Source: Jaltomata sinuosa (taxonomy: Eukaryota > Streptophyta > Magnoliopsida > Solanales > Solanaceae). Taken from it: a stretch of DNA of 64,000 nucleotides. Under the pieces are notes generated by a model. The model was given only the letters and a program-made list of their open reading frames with translations. It was not told the origin of the DNA and did not search any database. The position numbers and the translations under genes were made by a program. Positions 42,065-51,328 of this stretch are shown here, in pieces. How positions within the stretch are numbered: the first letter of the stretch is position 1; each line of letters opens with the position of its first letter. The DNA lies in assembly GCA_003996215.1 (NCBI GenBank), contig QJPP01007577.1:186001-250000 (forward strand), given 5' to 3'.

Positions 42065-44662
42065 GTGGTGACCGGAGTGGTTGTCCGTCGGCGACAGGAG
42101 GTTGTTGCAGTCGTCGACGGTGACGCCGGATATGTGTCGGATCGCTTGAACTACAGAAGGAGCAGTTCACAGATGCTTTCCCCTCAAAGGAAAAATTCAA
42201 CTCCGCTTGAAGGATATCGCCGGAAAACTCGCCGATCGTTGCCGTCGCCGGTGGTAGAGACAGTCGGAGCTACCAGAGGTAAAAGCGGAGCAAAATTCGA
42301 AGATTTTATGACTAAAATAAAAGTTAATATAATGACAGAAATACAAGAAAATGATAGTGAAATATCTGAGTTAGAATCTATACTAAGTCAAAAAGAATTA
42401 ATGGAAACAGCAAGTTCTAGTAGTCCTTTTCAAAGAACAAATCAACAAGGGTATACTGCAGATAATAGTACAGGAAATATGCCACGAAGAAGAGTATATA
42501 GACAAGGAGATATGCCAATGACAGAAGTTAAACCTATGGGAAAAAGAATGCCTATAGAAGAACCAATAACACTCCAAGAAGGGGGAAGTAAAGGAAAATT
42601 TTTAAATATAGCGGCACAAGACCCACAAAGATGGAATTCAGTACTAGACTTATGGAAAGGAATAGTAGTAGCAGACTTTATAAAAAATTATACAGAAACA
42701 GATGCAGAAACGATGTATAAATACTTAGAAACATTCCTAGGAGAATCAACCAAAGCTTTATGGGAAGCTTATAAAGTAGAATTCCCATCAGAATTTCAGT
42801 ATTTAGTATCGCTAGGACCAAACCCATATAATTTTACAAATAAAATACATACATTAATAACAGGAGAAGATCCAAATAGTGGATTAGTATCCCTGCAACG
42901 AAATGCAGTAATAAAACTAGAACAATTAAGTATAAGTAATTGGTACTATATAAAGAAATTCTTAACCGAGTATTTCTATTATTGTACAATTAGCGGAAAT
43001 GCTTTTGATCAAGATTTAGGAAAAAAGTTATTTAATAAACTACCAGGAGCTTTAGGAAGAGAAATAGAAGATAGATGGAATAAAAGCGAAGGAGTAACAC
43101 AAAACCCTCAAGCAAAATGGTCAATAGGACAAAGAGTACAACATGTAATGAATATATTACAAGAAAAATGTACTAATTTACAAATACAAAAACAATTAAA
43201 GCAAAATGAAATGAATTTCTGTAAAGATATAATATATACAACCCAAAATTATGATAAAGATCAACATAAAACAAAAAAGCATAAAAAATATAACCCACAA
43301 AATAATAAAAGATATAATAAAAAGGGATATTTTCTTAGAAAATCCTCAGCAAGGAAATCATATTTAAATAGGGATAGACATGTTAGAAAATACAGAACAG
43401 ATAGAAATTATAAAAACAAACTGGAATGTTTTACATGCGGAAGTATAGAGCATTTGGCAAATACTTGCCCTAAAAGATACAATGCAAAGACTAGAAACGC
43501 TCAATTAGTAGAAGAACTTAACGAAGCACTATTAAATGTAGATGAATACATGTCAGATAATGAAAGCATTTATTCTATAGTAAGCATTGATATGGAGGAG
43601 AATAATAAAGAAGAAGATTCTTCTAATTCAGAAGAAGAAGAACTAATTAATGAAATAGGAACAGAAAATTTACAGAAGATAGATGACCTACAAATTAATT
43701 TTATGAATATAATAGAATGTGAACATAATTTTGAAACAGATACAGGATTAGACAGCAATCCATGCAATTGGTGCAAATGGTATCCAAGTAAATATAAAAG
43801 AGCGAAATGTAATAAATGCTTTATAGAAGGATGTATAAGTTGTATAGAAACACAATTAGGAATAATAACTCAAAAAAGAAAGGAGGTATATACAAATGAA
43901 CCTTTAATGAATTTAAAGGTATTAGTGTTAGAAGCAAAAGTTAAAGAATTAGAAGGAAGATTAAAAAAATTAGAAAAAGGAAAAAATATTGAACAAGAAC
44001 TACCACTAGATAATCAGGAATTAATGAATGAAGAATCTAATTCTCTAATATGTAATGAAGACAAAAATATAAATACTATAAAAATATTAGCAAGACTCCA
44101 AATTGGAAAATATGAAATAGAGACTTTAGCATTAATAGACTCAGGATGTACTAAAAGCATTTTAAATAAAAAAATTGTACCTCTAGAATTACTAAAAACT
44201 TCAGAAAAACCAATTGCAGCTATGCAAATGGATGGAACGCATAATATATATAGATACTATATAGATAAAGCACAAATAAGCTTTCCAAATACTTGTTTAG
44301 AATTCTATAAACCTACATATAAGATGGATAAGATATGGATAAGGGATCTAAATATAAGAGTAGATTTTATCTTAGGACTAGATTTCATACTATATAATAA
44401 AGGAGGTACTTTAATAACAAAAGACGGAATACTTTTTATGAAAAACATTACTTACACTTCAGTCTTAACTGATAAAATTGATACTAAAATAAGACATAAA
44501 AAAGAATGTTGTGAGAATTGTGAAAATAACATACAATGTACGAAAACGGAAGGTAATACATTATATGAAAATATACTAGAAATAGATAAAGAAGATGGGA
44601 TAGTCAATAAAAATTATGTTCTAATAGAAATAGAAACAGAACTATACAATTTTAAGACATGA
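42065..44662 (+). CDS. EPRV2 coat protein, zinc knuckle, Cys cluster and protease (start lies in LINE sequence)
   Basis: An 865-codon frame. The first roughly 76 residues derive from antisense LINE 5' sequence; viral coding starts near FEDFMTKIK (about 42296). Coat core is at about 165-400 (ALWEAYKVEFPSEFQYL, LFNKLPGALGREIEDRW), then a Lys/Arg/Asn-rich basic tract at 405-450. The CCHC knuckle CFTCGSIEHLANTC is at 455-468. A second Cys-rich motif at 567-593 has the spacing CX2CX11CX2CX4CX2C. A short coiled-coil-like stretch lies near 625-645, and the aspartic protease motif LIDSGCT has its Asp at 692. The frame ends with a TGA at 44660-44662, after which viral coding continues, so it is probably a mutated Trp codon. 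Confidence 0.8.
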   Translation: MVTGVVVRRRQEVVAVVDGDAGYVSDRLNYRRSSSQMLSPQRKNSTPLEGYRRKTRRSLPSPVVETVGATRGKSGAKFEDFMTKIKVNIMTEIQENDSEISELESILSQKELMETASSSSPFQRTNQQGYTADNSTGNMPRRRVYRQGDMPMTEVKPMGKRMPIEEPITLQEGGSKGKFLNIAAQDPQRWNSVLDLWKGIVVADFIKNYTETDAETMYKYLETFLGESTKALWEAYKVEFPSEFQYLVSLGPNPYNFTNKIHTLITGEDPNSGLVSLQRNAVIKLEQLSISNWYYIKKFLTEYFYYCTISGNAFDQDLGKKLFNKLPGALGREIEDRWNKSEGVTQNPQAKWSIGQRVQHVMNILQEKCTNLQIQKQLKQNEMNFCKDIIYTTQNYDKDQHKTKKHKKYNPQNNKRYNKKGYFLRKSSARKSYLNRDRHVRKYRTDRNYKNKLECFTCGSIEHLANTCPKRYNAKTRNAQLVEELNEALLNVDEYMSDNESIYSIVSIDMEENNKEEDSSNSEEEELINEIGTENLQKIDDLQINFMNIIECEHNFETDTGLDSNPCNWCKWYPSKYKRAKCNKCFIEGCISCIETQLGIITQKRKEVYTNEPLMNLKVLVLEAKVKELEGRLKKLEKGKNIEQELPLDNQELMNEESNSLICNEDKNINTIKILARLQIGKYEIETLALIDSGCTKSILNKKIVPLELLKTSEKPIAAMQMDGTHNIYRYYIDKAQISFPNTCLEFYKPTYKMDKIWIRDLNIRVDFILGLDFILYNKGGTLITKDGILFMKNITYTSVLTDKIDTKIRHKKECCENCENNIQCTKTEGNTLYENILEIDKEDGIVNKNYVLIEIETELYNFKT

Positions 44663-46132
44663 ATCCAAGAAATAGGACAAATAAAGAACCAACAAGATTT
44701 AGATAATATAGTAAGAATCTTAGATCAAATAGAGATAATAGGAGAAAAACCTTTAAAACATTGGGAAAATAACCACAAAGTATGCAAGCTAGAAATAATA
44801 AACCCAGAGTATATAATAAAAACGGCTTCAATAGAAGCTACAAATCAAGATTTAGAAGATTTTAAAATACAAATTAAAGAATTACTAGAGTTAGGAGTAA
44901 TAAGAAGATCTACTTCAAAACATAGATCTGCAGCATTTATGGTAAGAAATCATAGTGAAATAGTTAGAGGAAAAGCTAGAATGGTTATAAATTACAAAAG
45001 ATTAAATGATAATACTAGAACAGATGGCTATAAATTACCAGACAAAACAGAGTTAATAAATAGAATCCAAGGAAAGACAATTTTTAGTAAATTTGATTGT
45101 AAGTCAGGATACTGGCAGATAAAGATGCATCCAGATAGTATAGAATGAACAACTTTTACTTGTCCTGAAGGACATTTTGAATGGTTAGTTATGCCATTCG
45201 GGTTAAAAACCGCACATCCAATTTTCCAAAGAAAAATGGATAAAATATTTGGAGAATATAAAAAATTTGTTTTAGTCTATGTAGACGATATTCTAGTATT
45301 TAGTAAGGATATAAAGGAACATCTAGGACACCTACAGACGGTTTTTAGATTATTTGTTACTAACGGAATAATAATTAGTAAAAAGAAAATGGAACTATGC
45401 AAAAACTATATAAATTTTCTAGGAATTATTTTAGTAGAAGGAAAAGTTAAATTACAACCGCATATAGCAAAAAAGGCCCTAGAAATGCCAGATAAATTAA
45501 ATAATTTAAAAGATTTACAAAAATTTCTAGAAATAATTAATTATGCAAGACCATTTATTAAAGATCTAGGAAAATTAGCAGGACCATTATACTCTAAGAC
45601 AGGAACTAAGGGACAAAGAAACTTTAATACTGAAGACATAAAATTAGTACAAAAAATAAAAGAAGAAATAAAAAATATTCCTGATCTTAATATGCCATTA
45701 GAATCAGACTATCTAATAATAGAGACAGACGGCAGTTTTGATGGATGGGGTGCAGTCTTAAAATCAAAACCACATAAATACAGTTCTAAACAAGAAGAAA
45801 AAATATGTGCTTACCAAAGCGGAAAATTCAAAGAGAAAGGTAATAAAGCTAGCATAGATGTTGAAATATTAGCTGTAATATATGATTTGAATAGTTTTAG
45901 AATTTATATTCTAAATAAACCAGAGATATTAATAAGAACAGATTGCGAAGCCATAGTAAAATTTCATCAAAAAATTAATGATAAAACCAGTAGTAGAAGA
46001 CGATGGCTAAACTTCTTAGATACTATATCAATTTATCGTTCTATAATTTTTGAGCATATCAAAGGAAATGATAATAATATTCCTGATCAATTAAGTAGAT
46101 TACTAATTAAAAGTTTAAATTCTACAGAATGA
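44663..46132 (+). pseudogene. EPRV2 reverse transcriptase / RNase H, interrupted by stops
   Basis: Continuation of the protease frame. RT begins near KTASIEATNQD and includes ARMVINYKRLND and FSKFDCKSGYWQIKMHPDS. It is then stopped by TGA at 45146-45148, where a Trp is expected before TTFTCPEGHFEWLVMPFGLK. The catalytic YVDDILVF (about 45279) and RNase H (LIIETDGSFDGWG, then DVEILAVIYDLN, IRTDCEAIVKFH and GNDNNIPDQLSR) follow intact to 46132. Two nonsense codons (44660 and 45146) therefore split an otherwise well-preserved enzyme. Confidence 0.9.
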
Positions 46133-47346
46133 GACCATCTCTCCAAGACAAGGGCAAAGGAGTTCAACCTCCAAGTCAAGACTTTTCAGATATATATAGA
46201 CAGAATGTATTATCTAATTTACATTTCAGACCATTAACTAAAATGGATGATAATAGAATAGAAAGACTACATTTCGGACAATATAATTTAATAGCATATG
46301 AGTCATCCAATTGGACTTTCAGACATTTGCCTAAATATCAGTTAGACAAACAGCAGAAATGCTTAATAGATAATATTTGGATAGCTCATAACAAAAAAGA
46401 CACTAAGCATATAATTGCAGTGTTAAATGCCTTAGGATATTACTTTTCTGAAAAAAATAAAGAAAGTAAGTTTAAATATTATGTTGTTATACATGGTAAG
46501 ACAAATGAAAATTTTCAAACATGGATAGAAGTTTTAGACTCTATTAAAGATTTTTCTAAACCACTTTTCAAAGGATTTAATGATTTTACTGAAGCATTAG
46601 ATTATGCTAGGGGAATTTTAGGTCCAAACTATTATATTTCTCCCTCCCTCAAACAAAATCCAGACAAAATCCCTCAATACAACATCCAAAAAGACACGGA
46701 TAAGATTATTTTTTGTGATCATTGTTCTTCAATGACGGAAGCTTTTAAAAGATTAAATCACAAAAATGAGGTTCTGTTACAAGAAAATCTCCAACTCAAG
46801 GAAAGAATTGCAAAAATAGAGAATGATTTGAAGACTAAAGGCTCTCAGACCAATATACAGGGTTCTCCATCCATAAGAAAAATGGATGAGATGGGTGACC
46901 ATTCCCCTCTGAATGGAAATAAATCCACTGTATCGGATAAAGATACAGCTAGTCCGGTTCAAACGGTAGTCGGTAAAGACTTCTCAAATCCGTTAATGGC
47001 TGTCACTTTGCCAAAAAGTGAAAAAGATGAAGGTTCATCCTCCAGAAGAAGATTACCTCGCTCATTTACTCAGACTCTTAGACAAAAGACCAAAAAATCT
47101 CAAAAAAATAAAGACCCAGACCTAGAATCTCTTATAACACAAACCGTAGAAAAACTACTTAAGAAAAAACCAGAAGAAGATAAACATATAAATCCAAGCC
47201 CAATACAAAGTCCAAAACAAGATTACATTTCTAGCCCAAATAATTCAGACAATTCTTCAGACCCAATGCAATTTGCTCAAGATCCAAACGATGATGACTC
47301 TGGAATGAGTTTTGACTCAATTGCTTTATATAACTTAGACACTTAA
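46129..47346 (+). CDS. EPRV2 transactivator / viroplasmin (TAV)-like protein
   Basis: An intact 405-codon ORF that overlaps the RT stop by 4 nt (ATGA). Residues about 115-170 (KYYVVIHGKTNENFQTW, then FKGFNDFTEALDYARG) match the caulimovirus viroplasmin domain, an RNase H1 N-terminal-like fold. A Cys/His pair and a coiled coil follow at about 195-240 (EAFKRLNHKNEVLLQENLQL). The tail is basic then acidic, Ser/Pro-rich and probably disordered. TAV proteins form inclusion bodies and promote reinitiation on polycistronic viral RNA. The left arm of the locus lacks this gene. Confidence 0.8.
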   Translation: MRPSLQDKGKGVQPPSQDFSDIYRQNVLSNLHFRPLTKMDDNRIERLHFGQYNLIAYESSNWTFRHLPKYQLDKQQKCLIDNIWIAHNKKDTKHIIAVLNALGYYFSEKNKESKFKYYVVIHGKTNENFQTWIEVLDSIKDFSKPLFKGFNDFTEALDYARGILGPNYYISPSLKQNPDKIPQYNIQKDTDKIIFCDHCSSMTEAFKRLNHKNEVLLQENLQLKERIAKIENDLKTKGSQTNIQGSPSIRKMDEMGDHSPLNGNKSTVSDKDTASPVQTVVGKDFSNPLMAVTLPKSEKDEGSSSRRRLPRSFTQTLRQKTKKSQKNKDPDLESLITQTVEKLLKKKPEEDKHINPSPIQSPKQDYISSPNNSDNSSDPMQFAQDPNDDDSGMSFDSIALYNLDT

Positions 47347-47356
47347 CTTAGACACT

Positions 47357-47387
<31 letters not shown>

Positions 47388-48375
47388 ATAAAATATTTTA
47401 AATATATATATATAACTTTGCTTTAAAGAGGAATGCCTCTTTTGTCAAAAAATGTGAGTCCCACTTTACTCACTACCACACAGGTGTGGAAAAACTGTTG
47501 GGACGCGTCTTTACTTTACTTTAATAAGGCACTCAATAAAGGCAAATAGACAACACATCAAGCAAAGGACAATAATGCAGAAAGAAGGAATCATTTCACG
47601 TGCGATGGGGCCCAATGCGCACCCGGCTGAAAAGATAAGATTCTTTTTCATTTTGAAGTCCGGAGTTTGAAGTCCAGAAGTGTGTATATAAGAAGACACT
47701 ATGAGAAGATGAAAGGCAGAGGCGAAAAAATCCACAACCAGCAAATAAAAAAAAAAATCCCTTTCCTCTTCAAAATTACAGAATAAGAGTATTTGTTAAG
47801 ATATAGTTTCGAGTTCTTCGCTTTGCTTTCTGTGCTTGTTTAAGTAAGCTTTGGAAGTTTTTGGGTTTCCCGAAAGGGAAACTTCACTCTGTTCTAAGAA
47901 TGTAAGTTTTCATATTTAAGTATCTAGTTCTCTTCCCATATATGTAAATTATATGTGTTATATATATATAAATCTATAAATATCATGTGTGTTATGTGAT
48001 AATTTTGTAAATACCTTCATGAATCTATATTACTTAGTATATGGTTAGTCTCTTGGCCTCTTAAAAGTATCGATGGATTAACCTGTAAATTTCTAGGACA
48101 TTGTCAGGTTAAATTGGATGTTCTTAGAGAAGAACTATAAAAAACCACCGTCCGGGGTGTGGTTAAAGAAGACCACTTTTAAGAACAAAAGCTAAGAGAA
48201 AGAGATGAACAGTAATAATACTTACTCATATGATACTAGAAACTAATATGATACTTACTCATTAGAACAAGAGAGTGAAGGAGTACTGAGTAGGATTTTA
48301 CAACTTCATTGAACAAACCAAAACCAGAAAACCTGAATTTTTACAACTTTATTGAAAAACTAAACTCCCTTTATT

Positions 48376-48398
<23 letters not shown>
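47347..48398 (+). promoter_or_regulatory. EPRV2 intergenic region: promoter, poly(A) signal and leader
   Basis: Starts with a TA-rich tract. A block with TCACGTGCGATGGGGCCCAAT-like sequence (about 47596-47617, including the palindrome CACGTG) precedes a TATA box (TATATAA, 47685-47691) and AATAAA (47744-47749). That is the short TATA to poly(A) spacing typical of pararetroviruses. A leader with small frames follows to the outer (TA)n tract at 48379-48397. I did not find a TGGTATCAGAGC primer site, so the viral sequence may end before it. Confidence 0.7.
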
Positions 48399-48407
<9 letters not shown>

Positions 48408-48410
48408 CTA

Positions 48411-48675
48411 GTCCCTTCGTTCCTAAATACTTGTCATCCTTTGTAAAAATAGATATTCAATAATACTTGTCATTTTACAAAATCAAGACATAATTAGTTG
48501 TTTGTTTCCACCTTCACCCTTGGTCATAAATATGAAGAAAATATTAATATAGTACAAAAGAGAAAAATATTAAATAGAGAGGAGTAATACATAAGGGTAA
48601 TTTAGTCAAATTACCCTCTAGTTAATGTTTTTCTTAAGGGGTATGCAAATAAAAAATATGACAAGTATTTAGGAA
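48411..48675. mobile_element. Stowaway-like MITE
   Basis: TTCCTAAATACTTGTCAT at 48420-48437 is inverted exactly at 48658-48675. The left end has the fuller GTCCCTTCGTTCC form preceded by TA, typical of Stowaway/Mariner MITE termini; the outer bases of the right end are diverged. About 265 bp, no coding sequence. Confidence 0.65.
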
Positions 48676-49262
48676 AATACATGTACTTTTGATACCAATT
48701 ACATGTAACTAGATAACTGTATCTTATAGTGAAGAAAGTATAAATGTACTTGGTATAAAAATAGAATAAATGGGAAGCTCGCTGGTTAAAACACAGTGAT
48801 TTCGTATCGATGAAAAATTGACTGCAGACGCGATCGTTGTAGTGAAAAATCCTCGGCAACGGCGGAGGTCACCAAAGTAGATGAACATCACCGTTGCAGT
48901 CAGCCATTCGCGGCAGCGGGAGCGCAGGAGCAGCCAAACCAGGGAGTTTGACTATAAATTATCATTATTTTAAGCCTAAAATACATTAAGTGGTATATGG
49001 ATCAAACTTGGTCCATTATTTTTTCTGATGATCACTCCATGTCTTTTTTTCTTTACAAGATTGTGATACAAATTATATTTTTTTATTTGAGTTTGAGTTC
49101 GAACTTAGCACGAACCTCATAAACTAGTATACTTATATGAAGCGGAGTGAGTTCCATCATTCCTCTCACCTACTGTTGAACCTGAATACCGAGTCATAAG
49201 AAGTAATCTGCTTCTCTTACGTTAAGGTGGGTTTTGGATCACAGTAATTGGATGATTATTTT
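48676..49262. other. spacer, no gene seen
   Basis: AT-rich except for a short GC-rich patch around 48825-48940 (CGGCGGAGG, CGCGGCAGCGGGAGC). No coding sequence or element termini resolved. Confidence 0.3.
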
Positions 49263-51212
49263 TGTCATGCCCGAGTCTACAACATGAACATGATCGACAT
49301 TCAGAATCGCTAATGGCCCGAGCAGACCCTTAGTCTGGCTTACTACTAAATTGACTACTCAATTGTAAATATGCAAAAGGTTTAGATAACATTGACATGC
49401 AAAACTTTAGTAAGAATTCCTCAATCATATAAAATGGGAAAAAACTGAAATAATGCAACTGTTGCAAACATGAATAACTGTAACAGCTATCTAGGCTATG
49501 AAGCCTCTATCTCTGAAATAATTGGTTCACTGGGACAAGACCCACGACTACATGAAAGAATACGAGCAATATCTATCCACTACTAACTAAGTTAGATAGA
49601 TTGGAATCATCTGAATGCAAGGAGGTCTCACCAAATGCTGGGCAAATAGAGTCCTACTGATGCACCTGTTGTTGACCTCGAACACTTGTCAACACTTGAA
49701 TCTACATCATACAAAGATGCAGCATTTAATGATGTCAATATGTGTGAAGGTACGGTATGTAATACCGCTGAATGAAATAATAAGCTAAAATTAAAATACT
49801 GGCCGAAAGAGTAAAACTGAGTATGAACTATAATGAACTCACCTGTAAAGTGAAGCATGCATGTATATCTTTAACAATATCAAATGCATCAAAGACAACT
49901 TTAGTTTATTGGGGAGTTTCTCTAATCGACAATCATCATGTGAGCCTCATGATGATACAACGTCTTATCCACGTTCTTAGAGCCATCCTATACCTTGCCA
50001 GGGGAAAGGACAAAATTTTATCTATAGATCCAAACTGAGCCTCTTTAGGGCAAATGGGGAATCGTCTGACTTGGGGAATAAATCTATCCTAAGATGGCTA
50101 TGTAGTTTTGGGGTTTGGGTTATCTAAACCCTTACCCGTCTCGGTGCTCAATACTACTCCCAATGCAATGGTGCTCAATAAAATTTAAAATGTCCTTTTT
50201 TAGGGAAAAAACTGTAAATCTCTTTCTTGAGTCAATGCTCAATAATACTTCTTAAACTGAACTTTGCTTGCTTGGAAACTAACGTTGCTTTTCAAAAATC
50301 TCCCTTTTCTTACTTTAACTAGCTTTTGCTTTCTATCTGAAATAATGATTTATGAAACTAAGTATGCTTACTTGAAGCCTTTCTCACGATACTTTCTTGA
50401 ACTAAAAGCTGTTTCTTTCTCAAGGAAAAAAAAGCATAAAACAATATAACAATGCTTTACAATACTTTTAACTAAAAGAACAATAAATGATGTGAAACAC
50501 AATAACTTTAGCAATAGGATAATCAACAAGCAATCCGAAGCAAGAGAAATTTGAAATAAGGGAAATTTGGATAAAAACTCTAACTTTGATCTTACTAAAC
50601 TAAAACTTAGATTTAAGACGTGAGAAAGAATAGGGTTCCTCACTATGATAGCCTTACATACCTGAAACGGAGAAATTCCACGGAGAAACTTAGCTTGGGA
50701 GTGCCCTAGACCTTTCTTGAAGAACTCCTGACTTGAGAACCTTTGAGAGAGGAACTGATGAACTTTTTCGTGAAATCTACTAAGTTATGACGACTTTGAG
50801 AGTTTGTTAGTCATCCTAGGGGCTTTTTAGGAATGTTAAATGACCTTACATCCCTTAATTAGATAAGGACTTGGATGAGATCTCATTTGAAAAATGCCTA
50901 GGTGCAGCGCGCTTCCCATAGACCTAACTAAGGAGCGCGTTGCGGTGCCCATAGAGCCTATGCAGAGGCGCGGCACGCCTCCCATCGTTCCAGGAGACCG
51001 TTTTGCAATCCCTCTGAAGTTTTGAGATAGGTGCGGTGCGGAGACCCTTGTCCGCGGTGCCCTACCCCTTAAACATGCGCAGAACTTTCGTTTAGGGCTC
51101 GAAACTTACCCCAAATGATTTTTAAGGGTTCTAAAGGCCATATGTAGCAGTTTTTAAATCCTAAATGGAATAATTAGCTACTTAAAAGGTGGAATAGTTT
51201 CAAGGTGTTACA
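49263..51212 (-). mobile_element. LTR-like block (probable solo LTR)
   Basis: Begins TGTCATGCCCGAG and ends AAGGTGTTACA; read on the minus strand it starts TGTAACACCTTG and ends GGGCATGACA. Flanking pentamers ATTTT (49258-49262) and ATTCT (51213-51217) match at four of five positions, compatible with an aged target duplication. It contains GC-rich phrases (AGCGCGCTTCCCATAG, GAGCGCGTTGCGG, GGCGCGGCACGCC) near 50900-51065. No protein domain. Orientation is a guess from the TGTAACACC start. Confidence 0.55.
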
Positions 51213-51328
51213 ATTCTCCACTAGTGTCCATCTAAAGTTGGGTAAACAAATACAAGTTCACAAATGACACTATAATATGTCGGTATTGATATTTTATCTC
51301 CTATAAGAAAAATCTTACAAAATAGTCT

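Larger units (their letters stand above)
38148..42290 (-). mobile_element. RTE-clade LINE nested in EPRV2
   Basis: About 4.1 kb on the minus strand. The 3' end is the (TTG)n tail (CAACAACAAC on the plus strand from 38148), with the standard RTE tail around 38170-38285. The 5' region (about 41530-42290) is GC-rich with repeated GCCGGA motifs. Coding order is apurinic-type endonuclease then reverse transcriptase, without an RNase H domain, as in RTE elements. The insertion separates the viral movement and coat regions, so it post-dates viral integration. The right boundary near 42290 is inferred from where viral coding sequence resumes. I could not identify a clear target duplication. Confidence 0.85.
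34946..48398. mobile_element. EPRV2: endogenous pararetrovirus locus arranged as an inverted repeat
   Basis: A second pararetrovirus, unrelated in sequence to EPRV1. The minus-strand left arm (34946-37143) carries RT/RNase H and the intergenic region. At about 37143 it meets a plus-strand copy reading movement protein (37150-38147), [LINE insertion], coat/zinc finger/protease (42290-44662), RT/RNase H (to 46132), TAV (46129-47346) and intergenic region (to 48398). Left-arm RT and intergenic sequences are near-identical to the right-arm ones in reverse. The outer ends of both arms lie in (TA)n tracts. A separate TAV gene points to the caulimovirus/cavemovirus/solendovirus side of the family. 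I would place it nearest to the Solanaceae EPRVs related to tobacco vein clearing virus, with moderate confidence. Confidence 0.85.

Noticed and set aside
34946..48398. EPRV2 arms as LTRs of one retrotransposon
   Set aside because: The repeated parts are inverted, not direct, and contain RT coding sequence.
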